In this document: piece after piece, positions 34,915-44,272 of the stretch
Layout: every line of letters begins with the position of its first letter
How positions within the stretch are numbered: the stretch's first letter is position 1
Source: Deltaproteobacteria bacterium
GTDB lineage: Bacteria > Desulfobacterota_D > UBA1144 > Nemesobacterales > UBA2774
Assembly (NCBI GenBank): GCA_040223695.1
Contig: JAVKFU010000019.1
Coordinates: forward strand, 150,415-214,414
Direction of reading: 5' to 3'
DNA length: 64,000 nt
Made by a program: the position numbers and the translations under genes
The notes under the pieces: model-generated
The model's database searches: none
Told to the model about the DNA's origin: nothing
The model's input: only the letters and a program-made list of their open reading frames with translations

Positions 34915-36274
34915 CGCCTCCCTCAAGTCGAATTTGATGCGAGCGAGTCTCTCCGAAGTCGATGAAGAAATCTTTGTCTAAAGATATACCGCCGTTGGGA
35001 TCCGTATTGAGTTTGACCATCCATCCGCCGAGCTTGTCCGGATAAAATTGGTCGTCAATCGTGCTATAGAGCGAGTTTGTAAAATAGACCCGGCGCCCGT
35101 CCCTGCTGATTTCGACCATCTGGGGGCCGCCCAGTAAGGGCCCATTGCTCTTGGGGTGTTCCGTACGGCGGACAATACCTCCGACTTGAACCTTGCCGGT
35201 TAGCTTCGGGTTAAAGTGATCGGTGACGTCGTACTGATGCATTTCGCCGGTACCCCAGCAGGACACATACAAAAATTTGTCGTCCAGAGAAAGGTCTATG
35301 TCGGTTACCAGAGGGGGCACGGCCTTGAAATCTTTTAGCGCCGGGGGCAAGTCCTCCGGGTCAGCAGCCTCTGCCGGAATTTCAATAACTTTTTTAGCAG
35401 CCCATTTATCCCCGTCCTTGTACCAGACCCAGATTGAGCTCGAGAGGTCTTTAAGGCTGAGCACCACTCCGACGAAACCATGGGTTTTAGTGGGATCGTG
35501 CGCGGGTCGTAGCTCGAACACAAGCTGGTGTTCTTTACCGAGGTCTATCGTCTGTATTTTCTTACGTTTGCGCAAGTCCCAGAAATGCAGGTTGCGGCCG
35601 TACTTACTGTTGATGATATCTTCGGGCACCAGGCCGTTCTCGAACTGCGACGGTTTTCCCCACTCGCTGGTAATCATGGTGTCCTGACTTATGTGCCACC
35701 AGAAATCGTATGCGAGATCCTGCGAGCCACGATCGATTTCCCAAGGGCCCAGCACATTAAAGTTAAAATGATCGAGCATGAAGATACCGCCCGGGCCTTC
35801 ATTGCCGTTAGCGGATGTAAGGGCATTTACATAGATAGCATCGGGACCACAGTGGACTGTATGCAATCGACTATAGCCGGACCTTGCGAAAACTTCCTCT
35901 GGCTCAATAATTTTTGAGATTTGAGGACGAATCGGATCCGGCTTAGTGTCGATTATGTATATACGTGAACTTCGAAGTCCCGGCGCGATTAAATACCTAC
36001 GTTCCAAATGAGGGTGAGGAGCGTAAGGGCAAAGCGCCGAACTGCATGCGTTCCAGCCGAAATGATGGAGCTCATCACCTGCGTATGGCATCTCAAGAGT
36101 GTTTATAATCTGGCTATACGTGGAGGAATCTGGATTAAGATCCACTGTACAAAGTACATCCGGTTTATCATTTCGTCCATAGTTGAGAGCAACCACATAG
36201 CCGTGATGCTCTGGCGGGGCTTGCATCGCCATTTTGGGCGAAGGATAAAAGGAAGGATCGGGTTTCCACGTCAT
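34880..36274 (-). CDS. SBP56 family methanethiol oxidase / selenium-binding protein
   Basis: The 464-residue protein matches SELENBP1/SBP56: the N-terminal YVVALNYGRNDKPDVLCTVD, ELHHFGWNACSSALC (about residue 68), HTVHCGPDAIYV, and the C-terminal HQIRLEGGDASTDSFCYPS. Bacterial members (MtoX) are copper-dependent and oxidise methanethiol to formaldehyde, sulfide and hydrogen peroxide, usually in the periplasm. I see no obvious signal peptide, so its location is uncertain. ATG follows GGAGG. It is co-directional and overlapping with the 223-residue membrane gene, which might supply a metal. Confidence 0.93.
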   Translation of the reverse strand: MTWKPDPSFYPSPKMAMQAPPEHHGYVVALNYGRNDKPDVLCTVDLNPDSSTYSQIINTLEMPYAGDELHHFGWNACSSALCPYAPHPHLERRYLIAPGLRSSRIYIIDTKPDPIRPQISKIIEPEEVFARSGYSRLHTVHCGPDAIYVNALTSANGNEGPGGIFMLDHFNFNVLGPWEIDRGSQDLAYDFWWHISQDTMITSEWGKPSQFENGLVPEDIINSKYGRNLHFWDLRKRKKIQTIDLGKEHQLVFELRPAHDPTKTHGFVGVVLSLKDLSSSIWVWYKDGDKWAAKKVIEIPAEAADPEDLPPALKDFKAVPPLVTDIDLSLDDKFLYVSCWGTGEMHQYDVTDHFNPKLTGKVQVGGIVRRTEHPKSNGPLLGGPQMVEISRDGRRVYFTNSLYSTIDDQFYPDKLGGWMVKLNTDPNGGISLDKDFFIDFGETRSHQIRLEGGDASTDSFCYPS

Positions 36275-36964
36275 TGTATTTTACCTCCTTACTGGAATTT
36301 ACTTATTTTTGAGTACATATAATTTTTCAATGTGAAGGAATGAATACAGAAAGGCGGTAGTTCTATAGAATAAAAATCGAACCGGGAAGAAAGCTGAATT
36401 TAGAAATTTATGACTGGTTACCCCATTACTGTTCCAACCCATTGTACTTGATAATGACTACGTCTAATCACAAAGGTAATAACGGACCGAATATCCGCAA
36501 CACCGGCAGGTAGCCATACTTAATTTCTTACCTATTTTAATAATCCCCCCCGCGTTCACATTCTCTCAAAAAAATAACTCTATGTCAACAAGAACTCCCT
36601 TTTCGACGAGCCATTTCCCTATTGCCGGGAGCGCGAATTCAGGGCGGTTTCTAATAAACTTGCAGTATGAGTAACTGTGGCAGCTTCCGTTTTACCCGAT
36701 TGAGCTTATATGATTTTTGACATAACTTTTGCTTCCCAGCCGGTTGCGAGTGCTGAGAGCGCTTTAGCGGGCTTCCGGTCAGCGATTATAAGAGCGAAAA
36801 AAATAAGCGGTATAGAAACAGAATTCGTTTATAGTTTCATATATTTTAGGGAGCATCAATTCAACATAGTGAATAGAACATAGTCGGTTTACATCTAAAG
36901 GAAAGTGAGCTCGGATTAACAGGAACAACATGACTTTACTATCTAATACTGATAGAGCGGTGAA
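36275..36964. other. 690-base region without an identifiable gene
   Basis: This AT-rich stretch contains the upstream region of the SBP56 gene and of the broken reductase. One frame at about 36734-36880 is open for about 45 codons but shows no start, ribosome-binding site or family resemblance. I can name no feature. Confidence 0.4.
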
Positions 36965-37254
36965 ATGAAAAATTACGGCGTTATTGTTATCGGCGGCGGC
37001 TCTGCGGGGCTTAATGTATCGGCGGTCTCGGCGAAATTCGGGCTTGATGTAGCTCTGATTGAAAAAGATAAACTCGGAGGCGATTGCCTTTACTACGGAT
37101 GTTTGCCGGGTAAAACGCTTATCCGCTCAGCTAAAGTCACCTCGCTGATCAAACGGGCCCGGGATTCGAATATCACGCAATTACCGTCCACGGCCACGAA
37201 AATACACCTGAACTTAAAGAGCGAATTAAAGCAATGCTCGAGGACGAGGATTAA
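36965..37254 (+). pseudogene. Broken flavoprotein disulfide reductase (mercuric/lipoamide dehydrogenase-like N-terminus)
   Basis: The first about 65 codons are a clear FAD-binding start: VIVIGGGSAGLNVSA and the redox-active disulfide GGDCLYYGCLPGKTLIRSAK (family length about 460). After about 37155 the match ends. From there another reading frame gives a plausible protein tail (YHAITVHGHENTPELKERIK...EDED, stop at 37252-37254) that I do not recognise. It looks like the head of one gene fused out of frame to the tail of another by a deletion. It cannot make an active reductase. Confidence 0.85.
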
Positions 37255-37259
37255 CCAAT

Positions 37260-37673
37260 CTATTTTTTTATACTACCCTCGTAGCTATATATAATCGGCT
37301 CCTGACCTTCCTTTGACCATATAAATGTCCCGGTAATTTCATCACCTTTAACTGCTCCTTCCCATTCTGCTTTTCCTTCTTTATCGCTCACGAGTGTGGA
37401 TTCGAACAAAGTAGTGTCACCTTTTGACTTGGTTTCATACGAAGCGGGACTAAAGCCGTACTGTTCGCAATCAGCAGAGAAGAATGTTCCACCCTTAAAA
37501 ATTAACTCATCGTCTGTAGCTTCTTCATCTTTACCGTGCTCATGCAGTTTGACTAAAAAAGATTTACCATCCAACGAATCATCTGCGAATGCAACATTCA
37601 GGTTAGCGCTAATTATTGATAGACACACAGCAAGAACTAAAAGCGATAATGTTGAAATTAAAATAAATCTCAT
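37260..37673 (-). CDS. Small exported protein of unknown function
   Basis: The 137-residue product has a signal peptide (about residues 1-31, ending near NVAFA) and a mature part rich in acidic and small residues, with KSFLVKLHEHG, GGTFFSADCEQYGF and a C-terminal GDEITGTFIWSKEG. A similar beta-rich layout is seen in small lipocalin-like periplasmic proteins, but no family is assigned. ATG at 37673 follows GGAGGAG and is preferred to a start seven codons earlier. Confidence 0.72.
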   Translation of the reverse strand: MRFILISTLSLLVLAVCLSIISANLNVAFADDSLDGKSFLVKLHEHGKDEEATDDELIFKGGTFFSADCEQYGFSPASYETKSKGDTTLFESTLVSDKEGKAEWEGAVKGDEITGTFIWSKEGQEPIIYSYEGSIKK

Positions 37674-37745
37674 ATTTCTCCTCCTATTAATCAATATTTG
37701 GACTATTAAATAATTCTGTACGGCGTCCCTAATGTCAAGCCGGGC

Positions 37746-38867
37746 CTAAGGTGCGTGAGCCAGTTCACGGAGCCAGTTATAGTGCGAGCGGACGCCGTCC
37801 AGGAATCCGCCGTGAGAGGAATAAGGAACACCGTACTCTTTGCAGGTTTCCTCAACTATGCGTGACATTTCCCGGTAGTTTATGTGGCAAATCCTGGGGT
37901 ACAGGTGATGCTCCACCTGATAGTTAAGCCCGCCGAGGTACCATGTGAGTAGCTTGTTGCCTCTGGCAAAATCCACCGTCGTGTATATCTGATGAACAAT
38001 CCACGTCCTGTCCATTATCCCCGCTTCTTCGTCCTGCATCGGGAATTCGGCTTCCTCAACACAGTGCGCGAGCTGGAACACGAGGGACATTATCGCACCC
38101 TGTATCATCGCTATTAACACATAAAATCCAATCACGTAGGGAACGGGATAATATAATGACGGAACCACAAAAGCCATGAAGAAGAAGAATATTTTACCTC
38201 CAAAGAATATAACGGCATCCATTCCTTTGGGGCGTTTTATATCGTAACCGTTTAACTTTCCGGTGAAGTAAACGTGGAAATCATCTAACAAGTGCCATTT
38301 AATAGCGAGGAATCCATAGAGGAACCAAATATAGATGTGCTGGAATCGATGGAAAAAGTATTTCTTCTGATGCGGGGTGAACCGCGCGAATACGCCAACC
38401 TCGACATCATTGTCATGCCCTGTAATATTAGGATAGGAATGATGATAGTAGTTATGTTTACTGTGCCATAAGTATGAGCTCCCGCCGATCAGATCGAGCC
38501 AGTGACCCATAAGCTTATTGACAATTTTATGTTTTGAATACGCGCCGTGAATAGCGTCGTGCATCACATTAAACGAAAGGGCGTTAAGGGCTAAACTGAG
38601 TGATACCGAAGCCATGATAATGCCCCAAACGGGAAGACCCGCAAAAACTATAAGACTATAGGAAATAATAACCCACGAAATGGCCAGAAAGGACTTTACG
38701 TACATATTGAAGCAGTCCCTCTTTGTGCTGGATGTGTTCTTAAAATAGGCGTTTACCCTCTTATTGAGCTCTCTTTCGAACTCGGTGTTCGGAGCAAAAC
38801 GTATTTTTACATTTGATTTCGGTTCAGCGATAGAACCCGCGGCTGTAGCAGCAGTTGTATTTGGCAT
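37746..38867 (-). CDS. Acyl-lipid fatty acid desaturase (Delta6-like)
   Basis: The 373-residue membrane enzyme has three histidine boxes: HDAIHGA (about residue 103), HNYYHH (about 142) and QVEHH (about 317), the last with Gln for His as in front-end desaturases of the Delta5/Delta6 type. About four hydrophobic helices separate the boxes. It introduces a cis double bond into membrane acyl chains using a di-iron centre, O2 and electrons from ferredoxin or cytochrome b5; no fused b5 domain is present. ATG at 38867 (MPNTT) fits better than a TTG 20 codons upstream, though neither has a good ribosome-binding site. Confidence 0.9.
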   Translation of the reverse strand: MPNTTAATAAGSIAEPKSNVKIRFAPNTEFERELNKRVNAYFKNTSSTKRDCFNMYVKSFLAISWVIISYSLIVFAGLPVWGIIMASVSLSLALNALSFNVMHDAIHGAYSKHKIVNKLMGHWLDLIGGSSYLWHSKHNYYHHSYPNITGHDNDVEVGVFARFTPHQKKYFFHRFQHIYIWFLYGFLAIKWHLLDDFHVYFTGKLNGYDIKRPKGMDAVIFFGGKIFFFFMAFVVPSLYYPVPYVIGFYVLIAMIQGAIMSLVFQLAHCVEEAEFPMQDEEAGIMDRTWIVHQIYTTVDFARGNKLLTWYLGGLNYQVEHHLYPRICHINYREMSRIVEETCKEYGVPYSSHGGFLDGVRSHYNWLRELAHAP

Positions 38868-39259
38868 GATTTTTTTGTTCAGATTATATAAAGTCCGTCG
38901 CCCGAAACCTGGGAGGGTTTTCCTCAAAAGCCTAAATAATTACTGATTTGCGTATATATTTTGAAACCGCGTAATTTGATTAGGGCCGGGAATATTCCTT
39001 TAACTATTTGTAAATATTTATATATTGCGTCCAGGAAGATGAGCCGGGTTTATATGCTGTCCTCTTTTGTGCGTCTTATCACCGCCCCGGAAACCTGAGA
39101 CCGAGCTAACAACAGCACTGTGAATTTGGATAATATTATATCATTTCAGCCAATAAATACAATATAAATCTGCTATTACGGGTCGATTGCAACAGTGGGT
39201 ACGCATTGCAGTCTGCCTAAGGGGTAATCCGTTTTAAGTAACAACTGCTGCAGTGGAGC
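38868..39259. other. Intergenic region upstream of the desaturase
   Basis: The 390 bases hold AT-rich DNA and the desaturase promoter region on the minus strand. No RNA gene, repeat or conserved frame is seen. Confidence 0.35.
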
Positions 39260-39547
39260 TTAGCGCCACAAACTCGGGCCTTTAAGGCTCATATATACTG
39301 AGAGTGATTCGCGGCCTTCTAGCATACTGTCCCGGTCGGGCTTAACTGAGTTACACTCTATTCGGATTCTTGACGTGCCGTGCAAAGCCGGTCCTGAGCT
39401 TCCGGCGTTTAAAATTGTATCGCCTCCCTCCGGTTCAGAAGTAGAGCCGGTATGAAGAGGCGCAGGGGAATTGATGTCGCCGGGCTTGCTGCCGGGACAC
39501 GCTCTTTGCGGCGGGTATCTCGATAGTCTGATAGAACGTGGCCGCAT
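39260..39547 (-). CDS. Doubtful small open reading frame
   Basis: The 95-codon frame has an ATG at 39545-39547, touching the arsC-like stop, and encodes a Pro/Gly/Arg-rich product with no recognised motif, signal or membrane segment. There is no good ribosome-binding site, and the low-complexity composition looks like random translation of GC-richer DNA. It is listed because it is the only frame in a gap of over 600 bases and abuts an expressed gene. Confidence 0.2.
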   Translation of the reverse strand: MRPRSIRLSRYPPQRACPGSKPGDINSPAPLHTGSTSEPEGGDTILNAGSSGPALHGTSRIRIECNSVKPDRDSMLEGRESLSVYMSLKGPSLWR

Positions 39548-39903
39548 TAAATTAATTTCTCAATTTTCTCGGCTGGCCTCGCGAGTATTACCCTACCGCC
39601 CTTGCGCACTATGGGGCGCTGGAGTAAATCGGGATACCTGACGAGCAAATCTATGATTTCCTTCTCCGAGAGCTCCTTTTTCGACAGACCGAGCTCCTTA
39701 TATATCTTTTCGTTTTTTCTCAAAAGCTCCCTTGCCGGGACGCCCAGTTTTTCGATGAGGCCGGTCAGCTCTTTTCTGGTAAGGGGTTCTTCGAAATAGT
39801 TTACGGCGCTGAACTCTGCTCCCTCCTCACGGAGGATTTTCAGCGCCTTTCTGCATGTGGTGCAGGTGGGTTTTATATAAATTTTCAGTTTTTCGTCGCT
39901 CAT
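39547..39903 (-). CDS. ArsC/Spx-like arsenate reductase family protein
   Basis: The 118-residue thioredoxin-fold protein has IKPTCTTCRKALKIL, so a CxxC replaces the single active cysteine of classic ArsC (CGTSRN) and matches the Spx/YffB-like branch. It also has the family's PIVRKGGRVILARP motif (ArsC: RPIVV...GRP). Possible roles are arsenate reduction or a redox regulator. ATG at 39903 (MSDEKL) is preferred over an upstream start. No arsenic transporter lies beside it. Confidence 0.85.
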   Translation of the reverse strand: MSDEKLKIYIKPTCTTCRKALKILREEGAEFSAVNYFEEPLTRKELTGLIEKLGVPARELLRKNEKIYKELGLSKKELSEKEIIDLLVRYPDLLQRPIVRKGGRVILARPAEKIEKLI

Positions 39904-39945
39904 GGGAAAGAAATATACATAATGACATGCGTAACTACGAAACAT

Positions 39946-40166
39946 AAAAGCGCGCGATCAGTGTTTTTGTTGACATATAAGGCCGAATACCCTAAACTTG
40001 AAGTAAAATATAAGTATTAAAAGACCGAACTAATCAAGCATATGAAAGAATCCGACCCTCATTTGCGATGCTGTAATTCAGGTTTCACAAAAATTCCCGC
40101 CATAAAAATATCTTTTTATATCAAAAAGATTCAACTAAACAAGATGGCAGCCGGGATTTAGCCAAT
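39946..40166. other. Divergent intergenic region arsC-like / thiL
   Basis: About 220 AT-rich bases between two divergent genes. A 39-codon frame from the ATG at 40041 exists but has no supporting features. Promoters are expected but none is strong. Confidence 0.3.
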
Positions 40167-41150
40167 ATGATAAATGAATTGAGCGCTCTTCGTCTCATAG
40201 AGGAGCAGTTTCAGAACGCATCTAAGTGCGTTGAGGTCGGAATCGGTGACGACTCGGCGGGGGTCAGGATCGGCGCCGGTAAAATTTTGCTTGCCACGAC
40301 TGATTGTCAGGTGGAAAATGTTCATTTTGTTAAATCCCTAATTTCCCCGGCTATGCTGGCAAGGAAGTCTGTCGCTGTGTCGGTGAGCGATATAGGAGCC
40401 ATGGGCGGCGTGCCCAAATTTATCCTCGCGTCCCTCGGGTTTCCTAAAGATGAAAACGAGAGCCTGATCGATGAGCTGATAAGCGGTTTCAGGTCTTCCG
40501 AGGAAGAATTCGGCGTCAGGCTAATCGGAGGAAATCTGAGCTCGTCGGAGAAGCTCTTTTTGGACGTGACCGCGCTCGGAGAAGTCGATCCGGATAATCT
40601 GGTGAGGAGGAGCGGGGCGTCTGCCGGGGATTCTATATACGTAAGCGGGACACTCGGTGATTCTGCGCTCGGCATGAAGTTTCTCGGTAATGCTAAAGAG
40701 GTGAAAGAGGCCTCGTATTTAATCGCCAGGCATTTATCTCCCGAGCCCCGGCTTGCTCTCGGTAAAGAGCTGGCCGAGAGGGGTCTTGCGACTTCGATGA
40801 TAGATGTGAGCGACGGCCTTCTCCTCGACCTCGAACGTATTACCGTCAATCAGGGACTCGGGGCCGAAGTAAGATTGACGGACGTGCCGGTTTCAGCGGA
40901 TTATGATGAATTCGTATCCCGGTACTCCGGTGACCGCTACGAGCTTGCGCTAAGCGGCGGCGAAGACTATGAGCTCCTTTTTACTTCTCCGTCCGAAAAC
41001 AGTGAGCAAATCGACAAGCTATCTCATAGCCTTGATCTGAGTATTACTGAAATAGGACGCGTGACGTCTGAAGATCTTGTCAGGGTAATAGATGCGAACG
41101 GAGACGAAATAAGTTTAAATCGGAGGGGTTTTGTTCACTCCAGTAATTAA
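40167..41150 (+). CDS. thiL: Thiamine-monophosphate kinase
   Basis: The 327-residue ATP-grasp-like PurM-fold enzyme phosphorylates thiamine monophosphate to thiamine pyrophosphate. Landmarks are GIGDDSAGVRI, LLATTDCQVENVHF, DIGAMGGVPKFI, and MIDVSDGLLLDLERI, which hold the Asp residues that bind Mg-ATP. It heads a three-gene set with two CNNM/CorC genes: the next start codon abuts the thiL stop. No TPP riboswitch is seen in front. Confidence 0.95.
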   Translation: MINELSALRLIEEQFQNASKCVEVGIGDDSAGVRIGAGKILLATTDCQVENVHFVKSLISPAMLARKSVAVSVSDIGAMGGVPKFILASLGFPKDENESLIDELISGFRSSEEEFGVRLIGGNLSSSEKLFLDVTALGEVDPDNLVRRSGASAGDSIYVSGTLGDSALGMKFLGNAKEVKEASYLIARHLSPEPRLALGKELAERGLATSMIDVSDGLLLDLERITVNQGLGAEVRLTDVPVSADYDEFVSRYSGDRYELALSGGEDYELLFTSPSENSEQIDKLSHSLDLSITEIGRVTSEDLVRVIDANGDEISLNRRGFVHSSN

Positions 41151-42494
41151 ATGGACGACGCACCTTTAACCTATAACCTTATATTAATAGTGCTCCTACT
41201 TTTTCTGTCGGGCTTCTTCTGCCTGTCCGAGGGCTCACTTTTTTCGTTAGGCAGACACCAGCGCGAAAGGCTCAAGAAAGAGGGAACAAAAAGCGCTGGC
41301 CTCATTGAGAAGCTTCTAAAAGAGCCGTACAAGCTTATAGTTACCATTCTATTCGCCGATGAAGTGGTGAATGTCGCGTACTCAAGCGTTGTCGGCTTGA
41401 CGGTGAAAAGGCTTTTGGGGGGGGTTTCCGAGGGATATGTAACCATCATTTCGATAGCGATCGCTTCTCCGAGCCTCCTTCTTCTGGGTGAAATCGGACC
41501 CAAGACCCTGGGAGTAAAGTATCCGAGATTAATCGCCAAGGCTATTTCATATCCGCTTCATGTTTTCCACGTTTTGATTACTCCCGTCAGATGGATTCTT
41601 GTAGTACTTTCAATCGGATTCACCAGGATTCTGGGCGGGAAGATAGAGTACGAGCACACCAAAGGGTTCACCCCCGAAGAGGTAAAAACCCTCGTAGGCA
41701 TGGGCAGCGAAGAGGGTGTGATAACCGAGATAGAGAAGAAGCTCGTCGGTAGCCTGTTCAAACTGGAAGACGTGCCGGCGTATAAAATTATGACGCCGAG
41801 CATAGACTGCGTTTTGCTCCCGGTTAACCTTTCACGAAAAGACGCTGTATATGAAATTAAAAAACGCGGGTTCTCAAGAACCCCGGTTTACAAAGGCGAC
41901 AAGAACAATGTAGTCGGCGTACTGTACGCTAAAGATCTCCTCTCCTTTGAGCTGTCAGATGAGACGACTATAGAAAATTATTTAAAGCCCCCCTATTTTA
42001 TACCGCGCACCAAAATGGCTTTTGACCTTCTTAAGGAGTTTCAGCAGGAGCGCAAACATATCGCTATTGTAGTTGATGAGTACGGGCGGCTGGACGGAAT
42101 TGTAACTATGGAGGATATACTCGAGGAGCTGTTCGGCGAGATCGAGGATGAAAGAAGAGTGGTGAAGAAGGCGGAAGTCAGGTGGGACGGGGAGTCGCTG
42201 ATAATACCGGGGAGCATGAAGATCGACGAGTTCAACGACACTTTTCTGTTTACTGTGCTCAGGTTCGGCGGGCTTGAAAATCTGGGGAATGACATCGAGC
42301 AGTCTGTCGTTCCCGTCGAAGAGGACCACGAAACGATTGCCGGATTCATTTTCGATATATTCGGCAAATTCCCGGAGGAAGGGGACAGTGTATCGCACGG
42401 GAGCCTTGTTTTTCTGGTCAACAGAGTCTCGGGGAAAAGGATAACCGAGATCAAGGTTCAAAGAATGCAGGAAGAGGTAGCCGATGTCGCTTGA
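41151..42494 (+). CDS. CNNM/CorC-type membrane protein (DUF21, CBS pair, CorC domain), copy 1
   Basis: The 447-residue protein has a DUF21/CNNM membrane domain of about four helices (residues 8-180), a CBS-domain pair (about 200-330, with IMTPSIDCVLLP and VDEYGRLDGIVTMEDILEELFGEIEDE), and a C-terminal CorC/HlyC transporter-associated domain (about 345-430). These proteins are linked to magnesium and cobalt transport or resistance; older annotations as haemolysin are misleading. The start codon abuts the thiL stop, and the end overlaps copy 2 by 11 bases, so all three genes are co-transcribed. Confidence 0.92.
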   Translation: MDDAPLTYNLILIVLLLFLSGFFCLSEGSLFSLGRHQRERLKKEGTKSAGLIEKLLKEPYKLIVTILFADEVVNVAYSSVVGLTVKRLLGGVSEGYVTIISIAIASPSLLLLGEIGPKTLGVKYPRLIAKAISYPLHVFHVLITPVRWILVVLSIGFTRILGGKIEYEHTKGFTPEEVKTLVGMGSEEGVITEIEKKLVGSLFKLEDVPAYKIMTPSIDCVLLPVNLSRKDAVYEIKKRGFSRTPVYKGDKNNVVGVLYAKDLLSFELSDETTIENYLKPPYFIPRTKMAFDLLKEFQQERKHIAIVVDEYGRLDGIVTMEDILEELFGEIEDERRVVKKAEVRWDGESLIIPGSMKIDEFNDTFLFTVLRFGGLENLGNDIEQSVVPVEEDHETIAGFIFDIFGKFPEEGDSVSHGSLVFLVNRVSGKRITEIKVQRMQEEVADVA

Positions 42495-43716
42495 GATCGT
42501 TATTGGAATAATTGTTTTTTCGTTGTTTCTTCAGGGTTTTTTTGCGGGCTCTGAAATAGCGCTCATATCCTGTGACAAGATAAAAATAAAGGCTCTTGCG
42601 GATCAGGGCTCAAAGAGCGCCCAGCTCGTTATGAGCGCGTTTTCCGAAGTTGAGCTGTTTTTGAGCACTACGCTCGTGGGAATAAATCTGTCTCTGATCA
42701 CGAGCACGGTAATACTGACGTTCTACATACAAAACAAATACGGAAGCGGAGGAGAACTGTACGCGGTCCTCATCCTTTCCCCGCTCATAGTGATATTCGG
42801 GCAGGTTGTCCCCAAGGCGGTCTTTCAGAAGAAGAGAAACACGACGATACTCTGGGCGATATACCCTCTTTGGGCGGCGTCGAAGGTCTTTTATCCGATT
42901 CTCATTTTTGTAAATATATTTACCAAGAAGTTATTGAACCTGATCGGCAGCACTGAAAACACATTCATTACAAGGGAAGAACTGATCAATGTAATAGAAG
43001 GGGACGGATCAAGGCCTACAAAGGATTATAAGGAAAGGATAATAAAGAGAATATTCAGATTCTCGGAGACTACGGTGGATGAAATTATGATTCCCCTCAT
43101 ACAGGTGAGCGCTTTGAACGAGGAGGCAAAAGTCCTGGACGCGATAAAGATGATAAAGGAAACCGGCCACTCCAGGATACCGATATTCAGCGAGCGCGTG
43201 GATAATATAACAGGCATGCTGCACTCGTTTTATCTCCTGGGCGCGGACCCGAATGAAAAGATAAAAGGATTTGCGCGGCCGCCTTTTTATGTCCCCGAAT
43301 CAAAGCTTGTCGATGAGCTTCTCGACGAGATGAAGGAGGGCAGAGCCGGTATGGCCGTCGTTGTGGACGAGTACGGCGGGGCCGTCGGAGTGATTGCGCT
43401 TGAGGACATACTCGAGGAAGTGGTGGGGGAGATTGAGGACGAGTACGATAAGGGCATAAAGCTCTGGAGAAAGATCCGCGAGGGGGAATATCTCATAAAT
43501 CCAAAGATAGAGATAGACGTCATAAATGATGATCTGGGACTCGGTATTCCGGAAAGCGTCGATTATGAAACGCTGAGCGGATTCCTGCTTGCGGAGGTCG
43601 GATCAATTCCTAAGACGGGCGACAAGATCAAGCTTGAAAACTACGTTTTTACAATAGCCAAATCCACATCCCGCTCGATAGACGAAGTAAAGCTGGTAAT
43701 TAAAAAGAAGAAGTGA
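42484..43716 (+). CDS. CNNM/CorC-type membrane protein, copy 2
   Basis: The 410-residue protein repeats the layout of its upstream neighbour: DUF21 membrane domain (about 1-165), CBS pair (about 190-320, with VDEYGGAVGVIALEDILEEVVGEIEDEY) and CorC domain (to about 405). It is similar to copy 1 but clearly diverged, for example in the first membrane helix (FLQGFFAGSEIALIS). Adjacent tandem paralogues of this type often form a heteromeric pair. Its start lies inside the end of copy 1, which couples translation. Confidence 0.92.
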   Translation: MSLEIVIGIIVFSLFLQGFFAGSEIALISCDKIKIKALADQGSKSAQLVMSAFSEVELFLSTTLVGINLSLITSTVILTFYIQNKYGSGGELYAVLILSPLIVIFGQVVPKAVFQKKRNTTILWAIYPLWAASKVFYPILIFVNIFTKKLLNLIGSTENTFITREELINVIEGDGSRPTKDYKERIIKRIFRFSETTVDEIMIPLIQVSALNEEAKVLDAIKMIKETGHSRIPIFSERVDNITGMLHSFYLLGADPNEKIKGFARPPFYVPESKLVDELLDEMKEGRAGMAVVVDEYGGAVGVIALEDILEEVVGEIEDEYDKGIKLWRKIREGEYLINPKIEIDVINDDLGLGIPESVDYETLSGFLLAEVGSIPKTGDKIKLENYVFTIAKSTSRSIDEVKLVIKKKK

Positions 43717-43729
43717 TTTTGCTCTCCCT

Positions 43730-44161
43730 TTACAGTTCTTTAAGGACTGCGAGGAGTTCATCCTCCTTCTGCCTCATAGTCTCTTTTTCTTTCTTCTTTT
43801 TGTGATCGTGGCCAAGCAGGTGAAGAATTCCGTGAACGATGAGCTTCTTTATCTCTTCCTCGGGCGTGTTACCGTAGGAAACGCTGTGCCTCCTTGCGGT
43901 GTCGAGAGAAATTACTATATCCCCTAAAAGTGTATGGCCGGGGCCTTCTCCCTGCGGGAAGGTAAGCACATCGGTGGTCCTGTCCATACTTCTGTAGGTG
44001 CGGTTAAGCTCTCTCATCCTTTTATCTGCTATGAAAGATACGCAGAGCTCGGCATCGTCGGGAACATCCATATTTTTTAATACGGTCCCGGCAATTTTCC
44101 TGAGACGCGATTTATATTTGCCGTCAAGCTCGCCCGTTTCGTCCACTACCGCGATATTCAT
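43730..44161 (-). CDS. ybeY: Endoribonuclease YbeY (rRNA maturation)
   Basis: The 143-residue metalloprotein has the diagnostic zinc motif HGILHLLGHDH near the C-terminus and the upstream DRTTDVLTFPQ stretch. YbeY takes part in 16S rRNA 3'-end maturation and ribosome quality control. The reading frame runs on to 44473, over the start of hisB, but the extra N-terminal part is not YbeY-like. ATG at 44161 (MNIAVVDETGEL) is preferred. It is divergent from hisB. Confidence 0.93.
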   Translation of the reverse strand: MNIAVVDETGELDGKYKSRLRKIAGTVLKNMDVPDDAELCVSFIADKRMRELNRTYRSMDRTTDVLTFPQGEGPGHTLLGDIVISLDTARRHSVSYGNTPEEEIKKLIVHGILHLLGHDHKKKKEKETMRQKEDELLAVLKEL

Positions 44162-44272
44162 GCCCGTTATTTTACTCAGGCTTACATCTTTATTAAAGAT
44201 AATGGAATCCTGGTGAGAAGCCGGATTAATCTTGGACAGAGTCGTAATTTCTGATATGATTCTTAACCATCT

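Noticed and set aside
36734..36880. 45-codon open stretch in the 690-base gap
   Set aside because: It has no start, ribosome-binding site or family resemblance.
39260..39547. 95-codon frame beside the ArsC-like gene as a real gene
   Set aside because: It has no ribosome-binding site, motif or signal, and a Pro/Gly/Arg-rich composition. It is kept only as a doubtful entry.
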